The notes under the pieces: generated by a model
Told to the model about the DNA's origin: nothing
Databases searched by the model: none
Seen by the model: the letters and a program-made list of their open reading frames with translations, nothing else
Shown here: piece after piece, positions 23,614-36,362 of the stretch
Position numbering within the stretch: the stretch's first letter is position 1
Layout of the letters: the number at the start of each line of letters is the position of its first letter
NCBI RefSeq assembly: GCF_037975245.1
Contig: NC_092583.1
Coordinates: 9,954,764-10,018,763, forward strand
DNA from: Apostichopus japonicus
Lineage: Eukaryota; Echinodermata; Holothuroidea; Aspidochirotida; Stichopodidae
DNA length: 64,000 nucleotides
Reading direction: 5' to 3'
Made by a program: the position numbers and the translations under genes

Positions 23614-26600
23614 ATGAATGGAGGTACGTCCGATACCCCTCACCACGGGCATGTGTGGTGGATTGGTGATGGGTCCTCATAATGGAGGCAGCAGTGGCTT
23701 TTTGGTTGTGGTATGCCGGTGAAGGAGAAGAAGAAACTCTTCTCTGTGGGTGGTGGATCTAATTTGTCTCGAAATGTCGATATACAGGTCGAAAGAAACG
23801 AACGAAGGTAACGAAATCTTTGGTATTTTGAAATGGAATTATTATAATTTGAGATGAAAAAGATGGAAAGGTGATATAAACCAAGGACAGAAAAGGATGT
23901 CAAAATAAGTTAATCCAAAAACATGAATCAGTACACTCTGTGTATTTATATATGTCTAAACTGCGTACAAATATTTTGTAGGTTTTGAAAGTTGTTCCAA
24001 GTGGTTGGCTTCATGGCAAAAGGGAAAATATGATGATTTGTTTTTTTTGTATCTAAATTAATATAATTTGTACTTGTGAACTATGACCTATTGTAACTAA
24101 TTGTTACTATTGTACTAAGACAATTGTATTGTACTCAGGTACCAAACTTGTTCTCATTTTCCTTCCTTGGCATGGGTCATTGTTCACTGGTCTCTTCTGA
24201 TTCGCAGTGAATATAAGTGTTGAAGCTTCTGCAGACTTTTTTCTGATAAAAAAAAAAACAACACATGACATTTTACCATATTGCTCTGTTACTCTCTCAC
24301 CGTGGCAACTATCATATAGCCTTAATTTTATAGATAACCATTTTTGCATTATTCAAACATCCATTTTTAAGCCTTGCTTCTAATGTGTTTTAGGGGGCAT
24401 ATTATGATGTGGCATGAAATAGTTTTTACCTTTGTGTTGTATTGAAGCATACTGCATGTTTGGGCATAATCAGAGCATTTTCAAAGATATCATAATGTAA
24501 ATCCTTAATTATATATACCTGTGAAATATCCACTGAAAAATGAAAACCTTTTCTTGTCCATGATAATTCTACGCTATGGATGAAATCATAGTTACAGGGA
24601 CCTCTGCGAGAAACTCATCATACAGTAGTAATAAGGAATATTTGAGTCCCTTAGAAGTGTAAAATTCTGTGCACAAACCCTTTTTATGCCTTGCAAATAA
24701 CTTCTGTTTGTGGGAGTGATGGTGATGGATGGGGAGGGGAAGAGGGTGGGAGGGGGGGGGGACAGTCGACCCAACCTTCTTTCATAGGTGCTATGTGTGT
24801 CATGTGCTATAAACATTATCATAATTTACATTACTGTGAACAGAAATCTGCTGTAATTTTAACCACCAATTCCACTCTTATATATGAGCCTTTCAAGATA
24901 TGTTTACAAATTTTCGGTCGACTTTACTGTTCACGATTAATAATTTTGTGTTAGTGAATTTAGTGTTAGAGAAATTTTAGCAACTAGCGCCAAGTTGAGA
25001 CGCTTATGTGAGCTATCAATCAAGTGAAGTAGTTTGAGAGGAACTCCATTTATGTAGTAAATTTTTTTTTTTTTCATATTTGGTTGCTTTAAGTTGCTTA
25101 GATAGTTTAGACTGGTCTGATTTTGTTGAAATTTGGCAGGAATGTCTAACTGAACTGAGTAATGTTATTGTGGTCACAAGGTTAATGATTATATGTGCAA
25201 TGTATATTAATCATGCTATGATTTTTTTGTGAGTACCTCCAAAAATGTTACAAGTTTATTGTAGCAGTCTGTAAAGTATAAGATATTACACGCACATACG
25301 TCAACAAATTATTCATTCACTATAAGTTGGCAACCAAGAACAAGGCGGTGTAATTTATAACAGAAAATGTATCTATATATATATATATCGACAAATAATT
25401 CATTCTCTTCGACGTAGTAAACCAGGAACAAGGTAGGAGGTGGAGGGGGGGGGGTAGGGAGGAGGATGTTCAGTAAATATATTGGCACTTTTATGATCAA
25501 TGGTCATTGGTCATTACATTCAGATGGCTGAAGTTAGCTGCTTCGAACAAAAAAGTTGGAATTTGCAAGTTTCAAACTTAACAGCGTGGAATATTCGTTC
25601 TCTATATATATAAAGATAATTTTTACATTTACAGACACCATGAATAGCCCCCGAAATATTGTGGATTAAATGCAGGAATTAAAATATTGTGTATGGTGGC
25701 TTAAAACAGGACTTGGATGCCTGTACAAAAAAATCAGGTTTATTTCCAATTTTTTTTTCTTGCAAAAAAGACAGAGATCGAGGAAGAATAAAAATGATGG
25801 TTAAGTATGAAATGAATGCCGGTGAAATAATTAGTGGGTTGTCTGGCTAAAGATGTGATTACAGATTTTGTGGTTTCTGATCAAAAACCCGGTACGTGAT
25901 TTCCAGGTTTGTGGTTTACCAAAAGAGGTGGCAGTTTCGTTTGTTAAATATTTTCAGAAAATGAAAGAACATATTGTAGCTTTTTGACGTTTTACTATTA
26001 TTTACTTATTTGAAAAATATAACAATTATAATGTGTGATATATACATAAATGTGCTGAAAAACATCCTTTGAATGCTTTGTTTTTAAATAAAATGTAAAA
26101 AACTAATGCCAAAAAAAAAAACGATTATAACCCAGAATTTTGCAGCTGAATTTTAATTTTCAAAGCAGTTTGAATTACAACTTACTAAATGATTTTGTTT
26201 TATATTGATTTGGGATTATAGATTTTGGTTAATGTTTATGATTTTAAAGGATATTTTTTAGTTTTCTACATAAATTTCATATTTAACTAACATAAATTTA
26301 TCTTTTGGAAATGTTTGTTAATAGTATAGTTCCAATGTTTTACAGTAAAAAGAATTCTTATTAAAACCTCCCCTAAATGATATTAATATAATAAGTGAAA
26401 ATCTATAACCAATGGAAAACACTCACTCCTTTTTTTCTTTTTCTTTATATTTTATACGGGGCTAATTTAAAATAGCTGGTTATATATGCAGTGTGACATA
26501 TCTTGCCATCAGTTATGCTTGAAGAATTTTCATCTCTCTATTTTTGGTTGTGTTATTATTGGAAAGGTCCATAACATTTTGAGGGAACAAGCCTTGTTTA

Positions 26601-27712
26601 GTCATAACGCACTCTCAAAGCAGGCATACCTAGCCTAACGTACAATGCATATGTAACAATTGGCCTAAGCTTCCAAGACTAATAATCAGCTAATATCACT
26701 AATGGGAACATGAAAGGCAAAATGAGATTGTGGGTTTTTGTTATTTGTTGCTTTTGGGGTGATATTTATGTGTAGTGATGCAGTCTGCTCATTTGTCATT
26801 AAGGGAAAGTTCCTGCTGCATCTACAGTATATGAAAAATTGATTCATTTTGGGAGAGGGCAAAAAAAAATCTTGTAACCATGGTGATTTGATTACTAAGT
26901 AGATTTTTAGCACATATTGTAGAGATTTTTAAGGTAAGTACTAAAGTATAGTGCTATGTTAAACAAATATTTTATGAAGATATATAACATTATAAAAATG
27001 TATGTTGCATTATTTATGCCTTCGTTCTATTTTTTAACAGGCAATTTGCGTGTGCTTTTCACAGAATTGCTTTTCTGCATTAAGTACATGTGTGCTTATT
27101 ACAAAGTGTATGCCTGCATGTTAAAGGGCATACCTTCATTAAGCAATTGCCTGTATTGAATGCATTTCTAATAGTCAGCAGTTTAATGTCTCCTTAAGCT
27201 AGAATGTTTCTTCTTTGTATACCCTGAGTCTGTGTCTGCAATAAGTGTATGCCTGCATTAAGTAGGCTACGTACATGCCTGCAGTTTTACATCAATGATG
27301 CATGCCTATATATTTAAGTGTGTGCCAGCATTAAAGTACTTGCCTGTTATGATAAGAGTCAGCTGATTTATATAGATCTCTTTTAAAACTGAAATGTTGT
27401 TTTCTTCCTAAACTTAACCTGTAAACGATGAAGCTAGTTAGTCTAATCCTGCTTATAGTGTTAGTGCTTAAGATTATAAAGAGCAACTGTAAATTTATCC
27501 CCCCCCCCCCAACAAAAAAATATAATATATATTCATGCAGAGATGTCTGACTTTAATAGCAATTTTCATACTCAGATGTTTGGGTTGTTTCAGCAGTGTG
27601 AATATGGTCATATCAAACTATTCTTCATATTTTCAGGAGTTTGTGAAAAATCAAACAGACAAAGATGATCTGTTTTCATATTTGGCTTGCCTGTATGGCC
27701 TACACTCCTGTC
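23614..27712. other. SHFL 3' flank and intergenic DNA
   Basis: The first 2.2 kb may be 3' UTR. The rest is very AT-rich (25700-27400), with an irregular ~60-bp repeat of tgcctgcattaag-like sequence at about 27060-27340. No gene seen. Confidence 0.45.
25787..25792 (+). terminator. Candidate SHFL polyadenylation signal
   Basis: This is the first canonical AATAAA I can find on the plus strand after the SHFL stop codon, about 2.2 kb downstream. Variant signals such as ATTAAA (25664) could serve instead. Confidence 0.25.
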
Positions 27713-27720
27713 AGTAGGTC

Positions 27721-28107
27721 CAGTGGTGGAGCTAGGGGTATTGGTCAGGGGGGCGAGAATGTTCTGTAGGGGCGCACTGGACACTATCTAAGCGGAGCGC
27801 CACCACAGGTTGGCGCGGAGCGTACAGAAAATTTTTGAGTAAAGATACTCCCTAGATCGCCGGAAATGACCCTTTCTGGGCCTTGCTAATTTGCAGATAA
27901 ACGAAGAATAAATAGATGTTAGAGCATTTTGTCAGAAAATTACACCAACAAAATGTGACAAATGTCAATAGGTAGATGAGAGCGCAATAAAAAAGTCAAT
28001 AATCGCGAATAAGTAAAAAGCTGAAAAGGGCGCCAGCAGTCCATTTGAGTCCGTCAGGGGGGGAATCCGCCCCCCCCCCCCCTGACTGTATGGACGCTCC
28101 GCCACTG
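27721..28107 (+). mobile_element. hAT-type miniature element, family B copy 1
   Basis: The ends are CAGTGGTGGAGCTAGGGG and CGCTCCGCCACTG, with a perfect 8-bp target duplication AGTAGGTC (27713-27720, 28108-28115). The length is 387 bp. The interior has the core taagcggagcgccaccac, a poly-C stretch and no transposase. Confidence 0.9.
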
Positions 28108-28293
28108 AGTAGGTCTGGTGATCTCTGATTACTGCAATTGATACTAGAGAAATTGACATAGAAATGGTAGATTATTAATTATGATTATTATATGGACAAG
28201 TCGGAATTGAAGCTTGGCGGAACGAATAAATGGATCGGAAGTAATTCAAATTACATAATCAAAGCCAAGTGGAGCATGCACGTTTCATATATA

Positions 28294-28466
28294 CCTGAAA
28301 TGACTTTCTAAATTGAGAAGATTCCAAAAAAATTTCATTGAAAATGTTAAATTGGAAGCCATCCAACGAGTAAGTTGTAATCCATAAGCCCTTGCTGGTT
28401 TCTCCCACTTTTGTGGTTGCTTGCTGCGTCGTAAAAATAACCGCTGATTGTTATCTATATTCAATT
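28294..28466 (+). mobile_element. SINE body fragment (same family as 41430)
   Basis: It matches the body of the SINE at 41430 from ctgaaatgactttctaaatt through ataagcc...tgctgg/gtgggcttctc and ctgattgttat, with the tRNA-like head missing. It interrupts a local tandem duplication. Confidence 0.65.
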
Positions 28467-28677
28467 TTAAACAAACAGAAAACATGAGTGAAAAACTTGA
28501 GCAAGCATTTTGCACAGTTGTTTCTTATGTTTTACCGATGTATCAAAAGGGTTCTTCTCTCTATCCTACCTTGTGTGTGAGAGAGAGAGAGAGAGAGCCA
28601 GCCTAGATATGCTACTCCAGGTGGCATCAGGGTCTTTTATTGAAGTAATTTAGTAGTTGCACCTGTGTCGCTATGAT

Positions 28678-28970
28678 CAGGCGCGTAGTCAAGGGGAGGC
28701 GAAGGGGGCAGCTGCCCCCCCCCCTTGAGCATAATTTTTTACAAAATTTTTTAAGGTTTTTATGATATCGCTAGTATTTTCAAAAGAGAAAATGCTAAGA
28801 TACAACTAACAAGGCATGGGAAGTGCCATTTCCGGCGATCTGGGAGGCATTTACAGCCAAAATTTTCTTGTGCGCTTCGCGCCAACCATGGTGGCGCTAC
28901 GCTTAGACAGTTTGCAATGCCGAATCTAAAGTTTCGCCCCTCCCTTGGCAAATTCCTGGCTACGCGCCTG
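28678..28970 (-). mobile_element. hAT-type miniature element, family A copy 3
   Basis: CAGGCGCGTAG...CTACGCGCCTG, 293 bp, with a perfect 8-bp target duplication GCTATGAT at 28670-28677 and 28971-28978. It is reversed relative to the copy at 6422 and is inserted within a local duplication. Confidence 0.9.
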
Positions 28971-30029
28971 GCTATGATCTTGCTAGACTATGATTATTAT
29001 TATGATATGGACAAGTTGGAAATGAAGGTTGGCAGAATGAATAAATGGATCATAAGTAATTCAAAGTAAATATCAAAGCTAAGTGAATCACGCCTCATGT
29101 GTGTGTATGTGTGAGAGAGCCTGGATGCACTGGGCCAGGTGGCAGCAGGGTCTAGCTTTATTGAAAGTGATTTAAGTTGCAGCGTGTTTGCTTTGATCTA
29201 GGTGATATTTGTCGATTCCTTTCTATAATAGATAGACCATAACAGTGCAGCGAACTAGGTTGCCTCAATACCATGTTTCAATTCAAATGATCATGAAAAT
29301 TTGTTACAAATGTTTTCATATTGCGTGTTGTGTGTGAATGCGATGATTAGATATAATATGCAGGTGTCTGTGCATAGTTGTTTTAGGCTTGATTGTAATC
29401 ATGATTATTTTTATGTGACATTCGTGTGTGTGGTTTTTTTTAAATTCGTTTTAGCATTCTTATTTTAACTAATATTGAGTAGGTCTGATGGTAGGCTGAT
29501 GGTAACCATACCTTAAAGAGACATTTATTTAAGCAAAGTGTAAACACACAAGAAGAGAGTCTGCAGTAAATGGATTTAAATTCCTGATATGACATGAGTG
29601 ATTCCTTTCTTCATGGCTGTGAATATTCAGAAATACATGTGGAGCAGGATGTCGGGGGTAGCGGGCCCTTTACGTAGCCACGGTTCATTCTTCAGTTCAT
29701 GAGGTACCCCCTCCCCCTCACCAAGGGGTGTGAGGGACTTTGTGGCCAGGGACATGCATTTGGTGTGACCCTATCACCTTGATGTATCACCCCCACGGGT
29801 TTGAAACTCGAGAACTTGCTGTAAGTTAACCATATACGTATACTATATTATATGTATATATATGTATAAAGGTCAACACACCAGAAAAGTTCCATTTCAG
29901 GACCGGTTTTGTCCTTTTGGGACTCATCAGACGAAGGTAGGAATCGAACCCCGAAATGGAATTTTTCTTGTGTGTTGATTGTTATTAATTTAATATATAT
30001 TAATTATATATCTGTCATACCACTTGCTA

Positions 30030-30180
30030 TACTTTCATTTCTAATATATGTATATATAAATGTATACATTTATATATATATATGTACATATATATATATA
30101 TATATATATGTACATATATATATATATATATATATATGAACATATATATATCTACATATATATATATTATGTCTATGTTT
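30030..30180. repeat. (TA)n/(TACATA)n microsatellite
   Basis: An impure TA tract with gtacata interruptions. It is not coding. Confidence 0.9.
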
Positions 30181-30710
30181 ACATATATCTTTCCCGTGTG
30201 TGTTTGCTAGAAAAAGCTTTAAAGTAAAACATTCCTGTCTTAAAAAGCGATGTAAACCAAATGAAAATTGAAAACATTAATGAAACAAAACCATAATATT
30301 TCAAAATATCATCTATTTTAGCCCCATTGTTTGTCTTGCTCTTTTTCATCATCATTGTTTTCTTTCTCTTATATTTTTTTGTTGGTTTTTTCTTTTGACA
30401 TTCTAATTTTAATCTACTTAGCATAAAAGTAACCATTCCATTTCTTTAAAATTTCCTTCATCCTTATATTTCCTTGAATATTTCTGTTTCACTCACTTTT
30501 TTGGTCCCAAATTTCTTGCTGCTATCAAAGAGTCCTTTAATGTGAAAATATCATACCTTCTTTTCCATATCCTTCATTTTAATTTTGTGGGTTTTTTGTG
30601 TAGTTTTCTTCTTGCGTTACAATAAAAAGGAAAATGTTTCCATCACAAGTCTTGTAATGCAGTCTCTTTTTGTGTGCGCTTGGTTTGCAATACTGTTATC
30701 AACTCTCTAT

Positions 30711-31068
30711 CAGTTGCGGAGCTAGGGGTATTGGTCAGGGGGCGCGATTGGTCTGTAGGGGTGCTTTCGACACTAACTAAGCGGAGCGCCACCACAGGTT
30801 GGCGCGGAGCGTACAGACATTTTCTGAGAAAAGATACTCCCTAGATCGCTGGAAATGACCCCTTTCCGGTAACAACTCAGAAGTTTATATGGGTGTTGAA
30901 AGTACATGCGCTTCATCACAATCCCTGTAGTATCTTTGTAAAAAAAGTCAATAATTACAAATAAGTAAAAAGTGGTAAAAAGCTGAAAAGGGCGCCAGCA
31001 GTCCATTTGAGTCCGTCAGGTGGGGCATCCGCCCCCCCCCCCCTGACTGTATGGACGCTCCGCCACTG
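30711..31068 (+). mobile_element. hAT-type miniature element, family B copy 2
   Basis: It begins CAGTTGCGGAGCTAGGGG and ends CGCTCCGCCACTG, 358 bp, closely matching copy 1 with an internal difference near 30870-30930. The flanking 8 bp (ctctctat, ccaacatg) do not match, so the target duplication has decayed or the junction was rearranged. Confidence 0.85.
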
Positions 31069-33495
31069 CCAACATGATTAGTATGAGTCAAGACATTCAA
31101 AAATATACAATAAATTAGGAAGCAAAAATATTTGTATCAATTTTATTTACATATAAATCGTATTCCAGATCAACTGGGGATAAATGCTGCATTTATTTCA
31201 AACATTGATAAATTTGACACAAAAAAACAAAAACAAACAAGTTTATCATTGATGAAATAACTTATGCAGGATATGAAGAGGGAGGGGAGGGGAGGGGGGT
31301 ACACAACGGTAAGCAATGCCAAGAAAAGTGACATTTTACGGTCTTTAATTTGACAGTCATGTGACAAATATTTCATATACAAGAAAGAAAAAAAATAATA
31401 CAGCAGCATTATGTATTTCTAGGAAAATTCACACAATTTAGAGGATTGTAAAGTTACCTGCCATAACTTCAAAGAATTGTTAAAAGAGCACGAATTAACC
31501 AGTTACGGTTATTTTCTTAAAGGAAACTTGCTCCAGAGAAACACGGGCATAAAAGGTCAAAGGTTATTCCACAGGACTGATTAAAACTCTCTTCAGGCCT
31601 GATGGGGGGAGAGGCATGGAGGGGGTCACAGTGATACAGCCCTGGGGTCAATGGGGAGGGGGGCTGAAAAATATGAAAAACAGAATGATATTCTAAAGAA
31701 ACCTGGAGACCTCGAAAGGAAGCTCAGTGGCACAATTGTCACCTGGAACCCCAACCTGGCTCTCACCACCCCCGATTCTCAGCCCTGCTCTGGGTTTTAT
31801 TGGTCATGTGACTTCGATAATGGCTCGTTTCGTGCAGTACTCACGTCACATTGAAAAGACTGGGTTGATAAGATACAGATGATTTTAACGCCAAAAATCA
31901 AACAAACGTATTATATTTTTGGCTAGAGGAGTCAGTGCCAGCGAGCCGGAAATGGAACATCCTCTGCTCTATCCGAAATTTCTACCCTATTACATGGTGA
32001 CCATATCCCTAGTTTTAAACCAGGTCAGGTATGCCAATAGCCCATTCTAGCCAACTATTTCTATATTTTCTAACATTTATATATGATTTTTCCCCCAAAC
32101 TTTTTTTATGGAAATGAAAATGGACTGAAACTTACAAATTCGTATCCGTGAATGAGATTCGTTCACTAACTGCGTATTATAAAGAACACAAATGTAAATC
32201 AATTTCTACAGAGGGGGAAATATCAGGATCATAATTGATATGCTTATAAGACCAAGATGAAAACATCATCCTTCATGAATATTCAAATAATTTGCAGAAA
32301 AGTGATTGTGATGATAATTAAAAAAAATAATAAAAATTAAAAAAAAAAACAAGAGGTAGCCAGTACTGGTTTTCGTTCATGGTAGCAGTAAGCCTTTCAA
32401 AAACATACCAATGCGTAAACAATTTGGGGTTGTTTTAAGAGTGAATATTAAGGGATTCATTTCAGCTGCAAGATTCATTCAATACATTGATAGCATTCAC
32501 AACAAGGTCATTTTCAATGTCTATGAAACACCTGAATGGGCATTGGTAGTATTTCCTTCATGGTTTTTAATTTGTGTTAGTATCAGGAAGAAGGAACTTT
32601 CTTACAGATAAGACCTTTCAGTTTAAGCCCCTGTGGAACCTCCAAGCAAGACATATCAAATTTTGGGTTGTGCCTGCAAAAACAGGGTGTGTGTGTGTGG
32701 GAAGGGGGGGGGGAGGCATGAGGGGCCTTGGGGCCTAGAAGGAGGTTTTTAATCTGACATTGATTGAAATGATTGAATATAGTTATTCTTTGTGTTTGCC
32801 CATGTTTTTTCACTTAGTACCTTTGTTTTGCCTGCCAAATTATTCCCAGACATTGCGTGGAATGTCAACTTTTCGTAGTCAAATTTCTCTGAGTGAAAAT
32901 GCCTCGCAGTGGACAGTAAGATGTATGTTAAAAGCCTGTACACCAGTGAACATCATTTGACTTTCTAAAACATTTTGGAACGAGTGCTGATGACTTTCTC
33001 GGGACTAAACAATCCTTCCTGGGTTGAGCATCGTACGACCAGAGAGTGTCGGATGCAACACAAAGTTCCAGTCTTAAATGTTAACGTATAAAAGTCTTTT
33101 TTTTGGGGGGGGGGTCACTCACCAGGGTCTGCGCAACAACGAGAGCATGACACTTGAGCAACTGCTATTAAAGGGTGTGAAGACTCGCGCAAAAAGAAAC
33201 GTCTAATGCCGGTAATCTGACCTAGTTTCGAATGAGGTGAAACAGAAGTGTTAGACACCACCATCGATCCCAGAAAATACACACCACAGCTTGCTACCGT
33301 CGGTAATTAGACACTAGTGTACAGTCAGTTCATACAGCTGCGGTCAATACCCACAGCAGTGTACAAACAATATAGCGATGGACATCTCAGGTCTAGATAA
33401 AAGATAACAAGGTATCACGTTTCATTACTGTCTGCATTTTGTAGCGACAAGAGAAACACTTCACTTGCAAGCAACGGAAAGTTAACTTTTTAAAG
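31069..33495. other. Intergenic DNA, no gene seen
   Basis: AT-rich with G runs at 31280, 31650, 32706 and 33103. No splice-bounded coding segment recognised. Confidence 0.45.
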
Positions 33496-34275
33496 ATGGC
33501 GGCACGCTGTTTGGGGCGAGTCTTCAATGCCTTTAAGTCATCTAATACCTCACCCTATTTGATACATGGATGTGATGGGATATTTGGGAATGGCAACTGG
33601 TTCATTGTAGATTGTAACTTCAAATTTTACAAGTATTACTACAATTTTACAGCATATCTGCACCATGAAAGGAAGGGGTTTTGTCTCATTGCTGAAATTT
33701 ATATTCTAGTGCATTTCTGGAACAATTCTCTGACACATTGACAAATCAGCATACATACTACTTTATTTATGCTTTTCCTGTGATCATTTTACAAATACAG
33801 TACTTTTAGAATAATTATTAACTGTATAAAACAATAGGCATTAAATTATTATTCTATGAATTATTCATTTCATGCGTGTTCTATATCATGACATGAATGA
33901 ATAAATTCAGTCATTCCTTAAAAGTAAAATATCAAACTATTTTTAACCTTGTAGTTTTTTTAGCCAAGTTAAATAGGTACAACTTAAGTGTTTCTTCTTG
34001 TTGACGAAGGTAGGCTGAATAATGTTGAAAACTGACCATAACGAAGTAAAAGGATAAACCATGACAGGTATAGACAATTTGCATATGCAAATTAGCTTGC
34101 GAAAGGGGTATGTCAGCAGTGTATGAGTAAATGTAAAAGTTGGGGCTTAAAACATCTGCTGTGACATAAATTCATAATCTAAGAACTTTTATGATCAACT
34201 TTAATTTTCGTATTTCCAGATGTCAAACTGCAAACACAGCCGACTAGTCGTTTTGAGGCAATCTGCAGGACTTGA
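33496..34275 (+). CDS. Weak candidate two-exon microprotein gene
   Basis: ATG at 33496 sits in aaagATGGCGGC, a context often seen at metazoan start sites (YY1-like). Joining 33496-33571 to 34220-34275 would give 43 residues ending in TGA, with an Arg-containing amphipathic start (MAARCLGRVFNAFK) that resembles a mitochondrial presequence. The acceptor ttccag is good but the donor (gtgatg) is poor. I do not recognise the product. The frame alternatively runs on unspliced to 33741 (81 residues). Confidence 0.2.
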
Positions 34276-35527
34276 TATTTCACATGCCAATGAGACAAAT
34301 GTGTTTAAAAGTGTGACCTTTCACCTTAGTACCCAATCAGTAGTAAGAAGCACTTTATGGTATAAAATCAGCAAGAATAACAATTTCACATATCCAGTAT
34401 ATCGGTATAGAAAGAGTGAAGGTTACGTCATTGGGATTTAATCACAGCTATTACTAACACAATTAAAAATAGAAACAAGTGGTCTCTGTGATGTCATTTT
34501 TAGACTTTTTCAAGTCTCCTCCAGTCTTGGTAGTGAAGAACTTCAAAGCCAAGGTGTCTGCCCCATTGGGTGAAAGATAGCAGTACGAAAGAGATCTCCC
34601 GTATTTATGTAATTTTTAATATAAACTTACGTTAATGACAACAACTGGGTTTGTTCATCTTTTCAGCGTCGTACTAGTTTGGTGTATTTTAGATTCCTAA
34701 ATTCTTGTCCATGCACCCCCCCCCCTCATCTTAACGCACATGAAATTACATAAACTTATTATGATTCATACCTTTCAAATATGCCAAAGAAAAACTTGAC
34801 ACTTATTTTTTTTCTCGAATTGATTGGGTTTTGGTCTGGGTCGGAATGTCATTTGTAATAATTTGTAATGTGTCAAAAATAAATTGAAATGCTTTAACAT
34901 CTTGTTAGCATCTTGTCCAATACATAATAATCATGCGATGTATCAGGCTCAGAATTGACAATAAGCTACTTAAAACAAAGCTGTAATAATTACAATCTGT
35001 GGGAAGTCAACTTTAGCATAGCTACTATGTATTCATATAAACTGTCATATATGAAATTTCCAAATCAATTTACAAAATATGATTTCTCACGCCATTTTCT
35101 TTATATTTCAGGTACTTTTTTTTTAAAACAATTTCCTAAAATATCAATCTTTTATTCATTTATCTCATCTCTAATAAATCTATTATAAATTCAAAAGTAC
35201 TTTGCCTGATCAAAAGCTAACGAGTGTCTCGTGTTGAGTCCAATTGATGGTGACCAAACTTGCATGGCATAATGAGCTAGGCCTTACTCAGTACAATTGG
35301 CTAGCATTTCCAACATGCTACATAGTATTAACAGAAAGCAGATTAAATGCCATGTGAAACCGAAATGAACATACACAGTGTCAAATTTATTCATTATGAT
35401 TGTAATTATTAATCTACTTAAATCATGATTTTACAATTCCTTTGTAGTACATACATTGGCATATAAATAAAAGGGTGTCCTCATGAAATGACCTGGGAAA
35501 GCAATTATACGATATTGCCAGCTAGAT

Positions 35528-35743
35528 CAGGGGTTCTCAATCAAACTTCTACGAGGGCCAGAGATAAACATTGGTTGCAGAAAGAGTAAGCAACAAAAAG
35601 CCAAAGGCCCAAGACATTATGAGCCTTCACAGCCCAATAAGTCCAAGACAGTATCACAATTGTGTTTTTTTTTTCCCCGGGGGCCATATAGCAATCTCAC
35701 TCCTGCTAAATTTGGCCCGTGGGCCACCTATTGGGAACCCCTG
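35528..35743. mobile_element. hAT (Charlie-like) miniature element
   Basis: The termini CAGGGGTTCTCAA (35528) and TTGGGAACCCCTG (ending 35743) are inverted and typical of Charlie-type hAT elements. The length is 216 bp. The flanks agctagat and gtctagac are only partly alike (5/8). Confidence 0.7.
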
Positions 35744-36066
35744 GTCTAGACGATGTGGTATCAAATTCAAGGTAATGACTACTGACTTTCCAATAATCAA
35801 GTGAATGAATCGATATTATTTTGTGCAAAACTTTTCCAAGATGGAACTGCTCACTTTAACTTTACAACAGGAGGGAGGAAATTTTCACAGGGAGGGTTTG
35901 GAAGGCGGGGGGGGGGGGGGGGGTATCATGAACCAATGTTACATTGTGTCCAAACAAACTTTGAGTTTTCAATTGGTAAACTTATTTGCATTAACATAGA
36001 GAAAGACTAAGGGGTGTGTGTGTAGAGGCAAGGCCCCTTAACGATCTGCTTTATTGGCGCCAATTA

Positions 36067-36362
36067 TAGCACGTTATAGCTAGGAAAGTTTTGTGATTAC
36101 ATCATCGACCTGCCACCGTTCGTAAATCGAAAAGCCTGCATAGCTTCTTAACACCATTGGGCTCTTTGTGTAAACACTGTGTGGAAATATATTCATTGTC
36201 TACAGTGTAGTTAATCATACAGCGTTCACACAAAGACCCTCATACAAGAAAAATCAAATATGTGGCAGGCGTTGCAGACTAATTGATGAAAAAGAGGTCA
36301 TTTAACGACCAAGGCAGGTCGATTACATAATCTCAAGAAACTTTTCCATGATAGCGTGCCAT
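36067..36362. mobile_element. Foldback (long imperfect hairpin) element
   Basis: The left arm (about 36067-36180) and right arm (about 36220-36362) are imperfect reverse complements: tagcacgttatag matches ctatcatggaaaag-side sequence, gattacatcatcgacctgcc matches ggcaggtcgattacataatc, and ctctttgtgtaaacactgt matches acagcgttcacacaaaga. The centre is about 40 bp. No open frame was seen. Confidence 0.6.

Larger units (their letters stand above)
28168..29215. repeat. Local tandem duplication broken by a SINE and a hAT element
   Basis: The segment tggacaagtcggaattgaag (near 28190) through the ga-rich and ggtggcatcagggtct stretch (to about 28677) recurs at about 28985-29215 with moderate divergence. 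Copy 1 is interrupted by the SINE body at 28294, and family A copy 3 lies at the junction. Confidence 0.65.
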
